From NCBI GenBank assembly GCA_017430155.1, contig JAFRNO010000625.1, forward strand, positions 1 to 26,526: 26,526 nucleotides of DNA, written 5' to 3'. The DNA is from Kiritimatiellia bacterium. GTDB lineage: Bacteria; Verrucomicrobiota; Kiritimatiellia; RFP12; UBA1067. The notes below the pieces were generated by a model, which saw nothing but the letters and a program-made list of their open reading frames with translations, made no database searches and was not told where the DNA came from. The position numbers and the translations under genes are program-made. Of this stretch, positions 1 to 9,500 are shown one piece after another. Position 1 is the stretch's first letter. The number at the start of each line of letters is the position of its first letter.

Positions 1-171
1 CTGCGGCCCAATGCTCGGCATCTGGCTGATGCGGACCTTCGCGTCCATCTTGTCCTGCGCCTCTTCGACCGCCGACCGGCTGCCGCGGGCGTTCCGCGAA
101 GACCGCTGCGCGGAAACCGTTGCCACACACGCGCACGCAAGCGCGAAACAGAGAACTTTCTTGATCATCAT
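1..171 (-). CDS. Small secreted protein, N-terminal part (cut by window edge)
   Basis: The first 57 codons of a gene that runs off the left edge. It starts MMIKKVLCFALACACVATVSA, a typical Sec signal peptide (two lysines, a hydrophobic stretch, then A-x-A-like cleavage before QRSSRN). The mature part seen so far is hydrophilic, rich in Arg/Ser and then Glu/Asp/Lys, and not recognisable. The start is fixed by a strong ribosome-binding site, AAGGAGGT at 185-178, six bases before the ATG at 171. A second ATG follows directly at 168 and is equally possible. The gene lies 35 nt after kdsD on the same strand and may be co-transcribed with it or use the candidate promoter at 201-230. The function is unknown; export across the inner membrane is the only thing the sequence supports. 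Confidence 0.75.
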   Translation of the reverse strand, partial: MMIKKVLCFALACACVATVSAQRSSRNARGSRSAVEEAQDKMDAKVRISQMPSIGPQ

Positions 172-200
172 CTTTCTACCTCCTTGGGTTGGGATGGCTT

Positions 201-230
201 ATTGTATCACAAAACCTTCATCTTCGGCAA
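201..230 (-). promoter_or_regulatory. Candidate sigma70-type promoter for the left-edge secreted gene
   Basis: On the minus strand TTGCCG (230-225) and TACAAT (206-201) are separated by 18 bp. The -10 matches the consensus at 5 of 6 positions and the -35 at 4 of 6. The -35 lies inside the last codons of kdsD and the -10 begins just after its stop. This would give the following gene a short leader of about 25 nt. Read-through from kdsD is the alternative. Confidence 0.4.
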
Positions 231-1235
231 ATCCTGAATGTCGACCACGCCGAGCACCCGCCCGGCCGCGTCGCATACAGGCAAATCGTCAATGCGCTTC
301 CGCTCGAAGACCTTGAGGAGGTCCACGGCGTAGGCGTCGTCCCGGATGAAGAGGGGTTTCGCCGTCATCACCTCCGAGACCGGCGTGGAGAGGCCGAACG
401 CAGTCCGGCCGTCGGGATTTCCGGCCGCGACAAGCGCGGCCGCTCCCGCTTCCGCGGCGATGCGGCGGCGGAAGTCGCCGTCGGTGAAGATGCCGGCGAG
501 CGTGCCGTCGGCGTTCACCACCACGGCCGAGCCGCCCTGGGCCTTCGTCATGGCGAGGAGCGTGTCGAGCACCGTCGTCTCCGGCGGCACCTTCGCGAAG
601 TGCTCGCCCGTGCGCATGACGTCCGAGACCTTCAGCACGAGCGCGCGCCCGATCGCGCCGGCGGGATGGTTGAGCGCGTACCGCTCGCGGTCGAACGCCT
701 GCACGTCGATCATCACCATCGCGAGCGCGTCGCCCATCGCCATCGTCGCCGTCGTCGAGTTCGTGGGCGCCATGCCGAAGGGACACGCCTCCGGCCCGCA
801 GGGGATCTCCAGCACCACGTCCGCCAGCTTCGCGAGCGTCGACTCCGGATTGCCCACGACCGCCACCACCTTCAGCCCGTGGCGCCGCACGGCGGGGATG
901 AGGCGCACGACCTCCTCCGACTCGCCGCTGAACGACAGCGCGAGCAGCACGTCGTCCGCCCCCGTCATCCCCAGGTCGCCGTGCATCGCCTGCACGGGGT
1001 TGAGAACGATCGAGTTCACGCCCGTCGACGCGAAGATGGCGCTCATCTTCTCCGCGACGTGCAGGTTCTTGCCGACGCCCGACACCACGGCCTTGCCGCC
1101 GCGCGCGAGCGCGCCCTGCAGGAGCGCGATCGTCTTCGCGAACGATTCCCCGAGCGAGGCGCGCACGCGGCGCAGGCCTTCGATCTCAATGTCGAAGACC
1201 TCCTTCGCTCGCGCAATCTGTCGCTCGGCGGTCAT
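207..1235 (-). CDS. kdsD: D-arabinose-5-phosphate isomerase (KpsF/GutQ/KdsD family)
   Basis: Interconverts D-ribulose 5-phosphate and D-arabinose 5-phosphate, the first step towards KDO of lipopolysaccharide; cytoplasmic. The 342 residues show the family layout: an N-terminal SIS sugar-isomerase domain (about 35-180) and two CBS domains (about 205-265 and 280-342). Visible motifs are GVGKN with Lys56, ASTG, HGDLGM with His85, SFSGES (101-106), the segment from EACPFG to MGDALA (149-171) and NHPAGAIGR with His190; Lys56, His85 and His190 correspond to the family's catalytic positions. The residues after Lys56 (NLHVAEK) differ from the usual SGHIG. The start is 4 nt after the pta stop, so it belongs to the ackA-pta transcription unit. 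The closest alternative is a GutQ-type paralogue, which catalyses the same reaction. Confidence 0.93.
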   Translation of the reverse strand: MTAERQIARAKEVFDIEIEGLRRVRASLGESFAKTIALLQGALARGGKAVVSGVGKNLHVAEKMSAIFASTGVNSIVLNPVQAMHGDLGMTGADDVLLALSFSGESEEVVRLIPAVRRHGLKVVAVVGNPESTLAKLADVVLEIPCGPEACPFGMAPTNSTTATMAMGDALAMVMIDVQAFDRERYALNHPAGAIGRALVLKVSDVMRTGEHFAKVPPETTVLDTLLAMTKAQGGSAVVVNADGTLAGIFTDGDFRRRIAAEAGAAALVAAGNPDGRTAFGLSTPVSEVMTAKPLFIRDDAYAVDLLKVFERKRIDDLPVCDAAGRVLGVVDIQDLPKMKVL

Positions 1236-1239
1236 GGTC

Positions 1240-2280
1240 TTATTTCTTCGCCTGGGCTTGCAAGAGGGTCACGCAGATGGTGCCGACGATGTCCTCGGCG
1301 CTGCAGCCGCGCGACAGGTCGTTCATCGCCTTCGCGAGGCCCTGCAGGTTCGGGCCGATCGCCACGGCGCCGCCGAGGCGCTGCGCGATCTTGTAGCCGA
1401 TGTTGCCCGCCTGGAGATCCGGGAACACGAACACGTTCGCGTTGCCCTGGATCGCGCCGCCCTTGTTCTTGAGCGCGCCCACCTCCGGCACGATCGCCGC
1501 GTCGAACTGGAGCTCGCCGTCCATCGCGATGCCCTTCTCGGCGAAGACGGGCTTCGCGAGCTCCACCGCCTTCTGCACCTTCTCGACGAGCTCGCCCGCG
1601 GCGCTGCCCTTCGTGGAGAAGCTGAGGAACGCGACGCGCGGCTCGTTGCCCGTGAGGTCGCGGTACGTCTGGGCCGTGGAGAGGCCGATGTCCACGAGCT
1701 GCTCGGCCGTGGGGTTGGGAATCACCGCGCAGTCGCCAAACGCGAGCACGCTGTCGCCCGAGGCCGTGGGCGCCTTGAGGTCCATGATGAAGCAGCTGGA
1801 GGCCGTCTTCACGCCCTTCTGCGTGCCGAGCGTGTGGAACGCCGCGCGCAGCATGTCGCCCGTGGAGGCGATGGAGCCGGCGACGAGGCCGTCCACGCGA
1901 CCGAGGCGCACCATCATGCCGCCGAAGTAGATGCGCTTCGTGCGGAGCGTCTTCTGCGCCGTCGCGAGGTCGATGATCTTCTGCTTCTCCGGCGGCTTGC
2001 GCGACTCCTTCGCGTTCCACGCCTCGAAGTAGGCCTGCTCGAGCTCGGCGTCGCCCTGCGTGTAGTCAATCGTCTTGATGCCGCGCTCGGCGAGCGAAAG
2101 CCCCGCCTTCGCCTCGGCGGACGCGATCTCCTCGGCCGTGCCGAGCACGATCGGCATGCAGATCTTGCGGTCCACGCAGCTGCACGCCGCCGTGATGACG
2201 CGCGCGTCCATGCCCTCGGGCAACACGACCGTGCCGTTCAGCGCGGAGGCCCTTTCAATGATTTTCTCAATTGCTTTCAC
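1240..2280 (-). CDS. pta: Phosphate acetyltransferase (phosphotransacetylase)
   Basis: Converts acetyl-CoA and phosphate to acetyl-phosphate and CoA, the first half of the Pta-AckA acetate pathway. At 346 residues it is the short form, with only the catalytic PTA/PTB domain and no N-terminal DRTGG/CobB-like part. It begins with the usual VKAIEKIIERAS-type helix and VVLPEG (about 16-22), and its C-terminal half has the family's INPxxxG-like NxxGAIQGNANVFVFPDL, AGNIGYKIAQRLGGA and GPNLQGL segments. The start is taken as GTG at 2280: it overlaps the ackA stop in GTGA (2280-2277), with AAAGGAAAG just upstream. An in-frame upstream extension through ackA exists but is only a shadow reading. The 4-nt overlap implies translational coupling to ackA. 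Confidence 0.93.
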   Translation of the reverse strand: MKAIEKIIERASALNGTVVLPEGMDARVITAACSCVDRKICMPIVLGTAEEIASAEAKAGLSLAERGIKTIDYTQGDAELEQAYFEAWNAKESRKPPEKQKIIDLATAQKTLRTKRIYFGGMMVRLGRVDGLVAGSIASTGDMLRAAFHTLGTQKGVKTASSCFIMDLKAPTASGDSVLAFGDCAVIPNPTAEQLVDIGLSTAQTYRDLTGNEPRVAFLSFSTKGSAAGELVEKVQKAVELAKPVFAEKGIAMDGELQFDAAIVPEVGALKNKGGAIQGNANVFVFPDLQAGNIGYKIAQRLGGAVAIGPNLQGLAKAMNDLSRGCSAEDIVGTICVTLLQAQAKK

Positions 2281-3503
2281 TTTGACTTTCCTTTTAAAAC
2301 CGCCACCGTCTCGCGGGCGATCATGAGCTCCTCGTTCGTGGGGATCACCACGACGGGGATATTCGAATCCTTCGTGGAGATCACGCCCGACGCGCCGAAG
2401 CGCACCTTGAGGTTCGCCTTCCTGTCGAGCTTCACGCCGAGCGCGCCGAGGCGCTTGACGATCTGCTCGCGCAGCTCGGCCGCGTTCTCGCCGATGCCGC
2501 CCGCCATCACGATCGCGTCCGCGCCGCCGACGAGCGTGTTGTAGCCGCCGATGTAGAGCGCGGCGCGGTGGCCGAACGCCTCCAGCGCCTCGACGGCGTC
2601 GATGTCGCCCTTCTCCGCCTTGGCGACCACGTCGCGCGAGTCGCCGCCCTGCGCGCCGGCGAGCCCCTGGAAGCCGCTTTCCTTGTTGAGCATCCTGTCG
2701 AGCTGCTCGAACGTATAGCCCTGCTTGCCGAGGAAGAAGAGCACGCCCGGGTCGATCGTGCCGGAGCGCGTGCCCATGATGAGGCCGTCGAGGGGCGTGA
2801 GGCCCATCGTCGTGTCGATGCATTCGCCGTTCTTCACGGCCGCGAGCGACGACCCGTTGCCGAGGTGGCACGTGACGAGGTTCACCTTCTTGAGGGGCTT
2901 CTTCAGCCACGCGGCGGCGGCCTGCGTGATGAACTTGTGCGAGGTGCCGTGGAAGCCGTACTTCCGGATGCCGAACTTCCGCGCGACCTTGCGCGGCAGC
3001 GCGTACTGGTAGGCGCAGCCGGGCATGGTCTGGTGGAAGGCGGTGTCGAACACGCCCACGTTGGGAACGCCCTTCGCGGCCTTCTCGCACGCCTCGATGC
3101 CCTGCAGGTTCGCGGGGTTGTGGAGCGGCGCGAGCGGCACGCACTTCTGGATGAGCTTCTTCGCGGCGGCGGTGATCTTCGCCGGGGCGGAGAACTTGTC
3201 GCCGCCGTGAACCACGCGGTGGCCGATCGCGTCGATCTCCGCGAGGCTCTTCACGACCCCGCACGCGGGGTCGCACAGGACGGACATCACCTGAGCAATG
3301 GCCTCGACGTGGTTTTTCATCGGCACCTCGCGCACGATCTTCTCGCAGCCGGTCTTCGTGTAGACAAGACGCGATCCCGCGATGCCGATGCGCTCGACGA
3401 GGCCCTTGCAGAGCATCTTCTCGCCGGTCATGTCGAAGAGCTGGAACTTGAGCGACGACGAGCCGCAGTTGACGACGAGAACCTTTTCTATTTTCTTAGC
3501 CAT
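2277..3503 (-). CDS. ackA: Acetate kinase
   Basis: Transfers phosphate between acetyl-phosphate and ADP, yielding ATP and acetate (or the reverse for acetate uptake); cytoplasmic. The 408 residues match the usual family length. Visible motifs in order: VVNCGSSSLKFQLFD near the N-terminus (the usual Ala in N-A-GSSSLK is Cys), GHRVVHGG, LAPLHNPANLQGI, FDTAFHQTMP with the catalytic Asp, YGFHGTSHKF, CHLGNGSSLAA, DTTMGLTPLDG, GTRSGTIDP and the C-terminal GGIGENAA. The start is ATG 3503 in the MAKKIEKVLVVN context, with a modest GAGA/AAAG ribosome-binding site. The gene is coupled to pta by a 4-nt overlap and lies 86 nt after the giant secreted-protein gene; two hairpins occupy that gap, so it may be uncoupled from the upstream cassette. 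Confidence 0.96.
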   Translation of the reverse strand: MAKKIEKVLVVNCGSSSLKFQLFDMTGEKMLCKGLVERIGIAGSRLVYTKTGCEKIVREVPMKNHVEAIAQVMSVLCDPACGVVKSLAEIDAIGHRVVHGGDKFSAPAKITAAAKKLIQKCVPLAPLHNPANLQGIEACEKAAKGVPNVGVFDTAFHQTMPGCAYQYALPRKVARKFGIRKYGFHGTSHKFITQAAAAWLKKPLKKVNLVTCHLGNGSSLAAVKNGECIDTTMGLTPLDGLIMGTRSGTIDPGVLFFLGKQGYTFEQLDRMLNKESGFQGLAGAQGGDSRDVVAKAEKGDIDAVEALEAFGHRAALYIGGYNTLVGGADAIVMAGGIGENAAELREQIVKRLGALGVKLDRKANLKVRFGASGVISTKDSNIPVVVIPTNEELMIARETVAVLKGKSK

Positions 3504-3513
3504 TCTTTCTCTC

Positions 3514-3533
3514 GGCCGCGCACGGGCGCGGCC
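3514..3533 (-). other. GC-rich hairpin in the ackA leader
   Basis: Perfect 8-bp inverted repeat, GGCCGCGC-ACGG-GCGCGGCC as written on the plus strand, ending 10 bases before the ackA start codon. Its arm is nearly the same sequence as the arm of the neighbouring larger hairpin at 3555-3583. So close to the start codon it could fold over or beside the ribosome-binding site and damp ackA translation. No T-run follows, so it is not a classical terminator. Confidence 0.5.
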
Positions 3534-3554
3534 CTCCGATTTTTCCTTTTCAGC

Positions 3555-3583
3555 AGGCCGCGCCCCTTCCGGGGGCGCGGCCT
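3555..3583 (-). terminator. Strong hairpin downstream of the giant gene (possible terminator)
   Basis: A perfect 12-bp stem with a 5-base loop begins 6 bases after the stop codon of the giant gene; the arms are 3555-3566 and 3572-3583, core GGCCGCGCCCC. On the transcribed side it is followed by an A-rich, not T-rich, stretch, so intrinsic termination is doubtful. A 3'-end-stabilising or processing hairpin that lets the cassette and ackA-pta-kdsD be expressed at different levels is equally compatible. Confidence 0.45.
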
Positions 3584-3589
3584 TCCCGG

Positions 3590-6500
3590 TTACTTGATGA
3601 CCGCCTTGAAGAACCGCGCCTCGGGCATGCGCGCCTTGGCCGCGGCCAGCTCCTCCGCCGTCACGGAGAGCGTGGTCGTGTCGTTCGCGCGGATCGTGAA
3701 GGATTTCACCTTGACCTCGACCGCGTCGGCGAAGTCGACCGAAGACGCGCAGGAGAGGTAGAGGTCCACCTGCGCCTCGTCGCCGACGATGACCACGCTC
3801 TGCCCGCTCACGACGGACGGAACGACGGTCTCCACCGCGATCTGCACGCCCTCGTCGAGCGAGAAGGACTTGATCGTCACAACCGTGCGCTCCTCCACCA
3901 CCGGCGCGTCCGGCGCCGCTGAGAGCAGGGCCGCCGCCGAGGCCGTGACGGCCGGGTCGGCGTCGGAGAGGAGAACGCTCATGAGCGTCATCGCCGCGTA
4001 GGTGTTGTTGCCGACGGCCCTCGCGCCAAGCTGCGTATAGGCCTTCACCGTGGTGGCGAGGTTCGGATTCACCTTCGTGAAGAAGGTATTGCCGTTCGGA
4101 GACGACAGCGACCCCAAGGACTCCTTCTGCTCCCATTCGTACACGTCCGGCAGACCGTCGTTGTCCGTGTCCGCATCCTCGAGGTAGATCTCGGCCAGAG
4201 GCGGCTCCGCACCCGCCGTCACCACGTACGGACGCGGCGTGAACGGGAAGTCGACCGCAGACACGGACTCGCCGCCGCGCAGGACGTTCGCGTACGGCGC
4301 GTCGGCCGCGCCCACGTAGCAGCCGTAGCCCCAGGTCTCCCAATTGTCCTTCGAGCAATTGCCGTTCGTGTCGAGGAACGCGCGCACGTAGTAGGTGCCC
4401 GGCGGCACGCCGATGATCACGGCGTTCGCCGCCTTGCTCGCGTCGTCCGCCGACCCGAGGTTGGCCGTGTTCGTCACCCAGCCCTCGCCGGCAGGCTGTC
4501 CGGAGAAGTCGGGCGAGGTGAACGCCTGCACGCGGATGAGTTTCTCGACGCCGGCCGACGGATTGGCCGAACGGGCGCCCGGGCCGAAGTACTTCACGCG
4601 GGCGTAGATCCGACCGTAGTCGCTGACCGTGCCCAGCGCACCCGACGCCTCGAGGCGGAACGGCTGCTTCGTCTCGGAGGAGTTGACCGTCGTGAACTTC
4701 GCGTCAAGCATCGAGACGGACCACTGGTAGTTGTTCGTCGTCGCGAAGATCACGCCCTTCGGCGTGGGCGTGTTCGCGTAGATCGGCGCCGTCCACGAAT
4801 ACTCGCCCTTCGCGTTGCGCGCCGGCGCCGGCTGCACGCCGGAGTCGTAGACGATCGTCGAACCCGCGGCATCCCACACGCGCAGGCGGAAAGCCGGGTA
4901 GGCCTTGCCGATCGTGTTGGGATGCTGCCATTCGAACGTGGGCTGGCCGCTGTAGATCGATCCCTTCGGCGACCGGGGCACGCACTTCGTCTGCGCGCCG
5001 GCCGCGCCGAGCTCGTAGACGTTCCTGAACAGCGTCGCGAGGCTGTTGTTCGTCTCCGTCGCCGACACCGACCCGTCGCCGACGACCAGACGGTACGTCA
5101 CGTTCGTGATCGACGCCACGCTGATTCCCATCGCCGACGCGCGCGTCGCGAGCGTGGACCAGTCAAGGTCGACGGACGTCTTGAGGTTCTTCTCGGTGAA
5201 GAACGGGTTGTCGCCGGGATGCACGACCGTGTCGAGGACCGTCTCGGTCGCATAGGCCGAGTTCGCCTGGTAGCGTCCGTTGATCGAACTCCGGACCACG
5301 CGCAGACGGACGGAGCTCTCCGTCTCGCCCGGCATGTTCTCGCCAGGGGCGTTGACCTGTATGTTCTGGCCGCCCGGATAGCCGACCACGCCGCGGTCGT
5401 TGATGGCGCGCTGCGACTCGAAGTCGTTGGAGGCGAACGCCTCCGCCAAGTTGATGCGGTACGTCTGCACGGCGGTGTCCGTAAGCTCCACCGTGAACGA
5501 GGCGTTCGCCCAGCCCACGTCGACCTTGCGCACCACTCCGTAGGGCTCGCCCGGCGTCCACTTGTTGTCGCTGTTCTTGTCGAGGTAGACCGCAAAGAGG
5601 TTCTGCCCCTCGCGGACATGTCCGCGCGACTTGAAGACGTCCGAACTCGGCAGGCTTTCCGCCAGGCTCAACGTGATGCGCGAGTTGCCCGTCGGCACGG
5701 CGCTCTTCCACTCCAGGTAGACATAGGACGTCGCGAGGTGGATGATCCGGGTGCTGTTGCCGCTGCTGCTGCTGCCGCTGCCGCTGCTCTCCGTAATCTG
5801 CATCAACCCCTGGAGGGCGGTGAAGTCAAGGTTGACCTCGCCCGTCTCATAGTTGATCGTACCCACCGTTTCGCCGGCGGCGTCCGAGGTCCGCACGACA
5901 AGATCACCGAGGACGGTGGAACCAGGGTGGATCCTGTCTTCCACCACGCCCTGCCACACGGCGGTGTCAAGCGTGCCGTACGTCCTGTTCGTCACGGGAC
6001 CGGACATCCAGTTCGGGTCCTTGAAGTAGACCTTGGTCGAACCCGGCCTCACGGAGCCCGGACCAAGCGTGGTCTTCCAGGACGTGTTCGGGTTGAGGCC
6101 GATGTACTTCGTGAGGCCCTCCGAGGAGCCCGTGGCCCAGATGGCGTCCGGAATGCCGGCCTCGCCGGAGTTCAGCGAATAAGCCTCCACCACGATCGGG
6201 TAGTTGAGCGTGTCCTGACCGTTGTAGACGATCGTCGCGCTGATTGTCGGCACCGGGTAATGCGCCACCGAGAAGTCGTCGATCGCGTTCACGTTCTGGC
6301 GCGTCGGATCCGTGCCCGCGCGCGCTTCGGCGAAGTTGCTCCAGCCGTCGTCGTCGGGGTCGCGCAGCGCGTCCCACACGTAACGGGAGATCGCGTTCAC
6401 GTCGTACTGGTCTTCCCAGAGGTCCTCGATCATGTCATGGTCGGTGAACATCTCGCCGAGGTAGAGCTTGCCGACGCGGAGGAAGTAGTCCGGCACGGCC

Positions 6501-9500
6501 TGGCCGAGCGAGTGCGGCATCGTGGGCTTCACGCGCGGGAAGCCGTACTGCACGAAGCACTCGCCGATCAGGTACTCGGCGTAGTTCGAGAGGCCGTCGC
6601 CGTCGGAGTCCTCCAGCGCGGACGTGACGCCGTTGAGGTTCTCCCACCAGTCGGGGAGACCGTTGTTGTTCGTGTCCGTCTGCGTGCGGTAGTTCGGATC
6701 CACCGTGCCGTCGGGCATCATGCCGTTCGCGAGGTCGCGCAGGTAGGCCTCGCGCGCCGTCATCTCGACGCCGTTGTAGACGACGAGCGAATCCCAGGTG
6801 AAGCCCTCGGCCGCGCCATAGTTGGCGATGGCCACGGCCTCCCACCAGTCGGGGATGCCGTCCGAGTCGTCGTCCCAGCCGGCGAGCTCCCAGGCGGACG
6901 CGGCGCCGTCGCCGTCCCACATCTCCGTGGCGCGCTTCGCGAAGGCGCCGCCGAGCGGGACGAGGTCCGAGCAGCCCACCAGGCCCGTGCGCGCCTCGAA
7001 GCGCCAGAGGCTGTACTTGTCGCTGCAGGAGCTGTCCAGGTCGGCGAGCATCGAGAGCGCGTTCCCGTGGTAGGTGCGGTCGCCGATGTAGTTGTAGTAC
7101 GGATACGGATTCGCCGTGTTGGCGTACTGGAACGTCGGCTCGGCGACCGAGGAGGTGATGCTCAGCTCGGGCAGCACCTCCCAGGCGTACGCGACGCCGC
7201 CGAAGTACTCGCTCCAGTACTGGGAGTCGGGCGACGAGCCGTCCATGAACGGCAGGTGCGCGCAGGTGTTCGGGATCCACGGCACGAGGTGGTAGTTGTT
7301 GTACACCGTGCTGCCCACCGTGTTCTGCAGCGCGGACCACCAGCCGCAGTAGAGGCCGCCCGGCACGTAGCCGCCGTCCACGCGCACGTTGTCGATCACG
7401 TTCTTCGTGAAGCCGACGGGCTCGACCGCGACGTCCGCCGCGTCCGCCGCGCCGTAGAGCGTCTGGAAGTTATAGTGGAGCACGAGCTCCGGCGGCAGGT
7501 TCGGATAGCCGTCGTTGTTGTTACGCGTGCCGCCCTGGCGCCAGGAGTTGTAGACCTCCTGGCGAAGCGCCTTGACGTCCGCGAAGCTGTAGCGCCGGTT
7601 CATCGAGTCGACGATCTGCACGGCCGTGCGCGCGTCGTCCCACACGCGCACCTCGTCGACGTAGCCCGAGTAGAAGGAGTCGAAGTCGTCCCACGTCGTC
7701 TTGTCGGAGAGTTCGAACGCCTTCGCGCCGGCGGCGCGCGCGCCGAGCACGACGGCGGAGGGCTGCACCTCGTAGCCGTTCCGCAGCACGGGGAACGCCG
7801 CGTTGTCGGGCACGGCGTCCTGCGCGAGCACGAGGATGCCGTTCGCGGGCGCGAGGGTGGTCTGGAACGTGCCGGCGACCTTGCCGTCCACGTAGAGCGT
7901 CATGACCGCGCCGTCATAGGTCAGCGCCACGTGCGTCCACTTGCCCGCCTCCTGCGTGAAGACGGAGACGACCTTCGGGGAGCTGTCGCCCGAACCGGTG
8001 TCGATGGCGTCCGTCGTGTCGAACTGGCCGTAGAGGCGGCCGTCCGCCGTGAGGCCGATGCGGAAGTTCGCGCGGATCTTCGCGACGTTGTTCGAGAGCG
8101 TCGTCGGGGTGCAGTTGACGGTGCGCTCGAAGATCACCTGCTCGCGCGTGACGTCCTCCGGGCACACCCACGCCTCGGCCGTGAAGCGCTTCAGGAAGCT
8201 GTATTCGAGGTCGACCTGGCGGCGGAAGGTGCTGTTGTAGGAGATGGCGGCCGAGTTGGCGCCCGGGAACCAGAGCGCCTGACGGCGGTCCGGATCGGTG
8301 AAGTTGAGCGGGTCGCTCGCGACCGTGGCGGTCGTCGTGCGCTCGGAGAGGTCGTTCAGACCGTCGTGGTCGGTGTCGTAGCCCTCGTTCTCCTCAAACG
8401 CGAACATCCAGAACTTCTCCTTCTCGTTGGCCGAGCCGTCGGACGTGTTCCAGTTCCACGGATAGACGTTGAGCGCGAAGTCGGGAACCATCTGGTCGGG
8501 GTCCATCTGGTAGTACTGGACCGTGTAGCTCGCGTTGCCGGGCGAGGTGGAGTCCGTCATCCACAGCGGCGTCGGGTCCGTGTGCGAGGGCCGCGGCGTG
8601 GAGAGGTTCACGTAGACGCCCTCCTCGGAGTTGACGAGGCCGTCGCCGTCCGCGTCGGCTTCCGGCGTGCCCATCATCCACGGATACTTCATCGCGTCGT
8701 AGGGCGAGTTGCCGTCGCCGAACGTCGGCATCATCGGCCAGCCCGTCCAGGCGTTGCTCCACCAGGCGATCTTGCCGCCGTAGGCCTGGGCGATCACGTC
8801 GTTGGCGATCGAGCCGAGCGACGGGTCGCCGACGCTGCCGAGCAGCGGGTTGAGGCCGTGGAAGATTTCGTAGTAGTCGTCCAGGCCGTCCTGGTCCGTG
8901 TCGAACATGCGCGGATCGGTCGAGCAGTAGGTGGTCGCCGCCACGGTCGAGCCGCCGATGTTGAACTGCGGGCGCAGCATCACGCGGAAACCGTACGGGT
9001 CGTAGGCGACGAGGTTCTCCGACGAGCGGTTCTGCGCCACGAGGTCCCATTCGTGGGGCGGACGCGCGAAGTAGCCGAGCTCGCGGAACTTCCAGGCGCC
9101 CGTCGCCGGGAATCCGGCGGCCTTCACCTTCGCGTAGAACGTCTCGCCGTCCATGATGTTCATCGGCACGAAAGCGAAGAACTGGCGCGTCCGCGGCGTG
9201 CCGTCGGGCATCCACTGGCCCATGAGCGGCGTGTCCTTGTCGTCGTAGCGGAGGTGGCGCAGGGACTGCACGAGGTACTCCTGGAAGTTCTGGAGGCCGT
9301 CGTGGTCGAAGTCGTAGTTGCGCTTCGTCCCCGTGAACGGGTCGGTGTAGCGCGTGCTCGTGTAGGCGTCGCCCGTCTGCACGGCGTCTTCCATGCGGAA
9401 GCCGTGCGTACCGTCCATGCCGGCCGTGATGTACGGCTGCTTGGCCGTCGCGTCGGACTTCAGGCCGTCGGAGCGGCGGATCAGCCTGACGAGGCCTTCG

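Noticed and set aside
189..2544. Long plus-strand frames over kdsD and pta (189-1472 and 346-2544)
   Set aside because: Both are antisense to well-identified enzymes, lack any family motif and are explained by the GC-rich codon pattern.
2281..4358. Longer versions of pta (to 3276) and ackA (to 4358) by in-frame upstream extension
   Set aside because: The extensions overlap the preceding real genes and read as Arg/Gly-rich shadow sequence. GTG 2280 and ATG 3503 give proteins of family length with proper N-termini.
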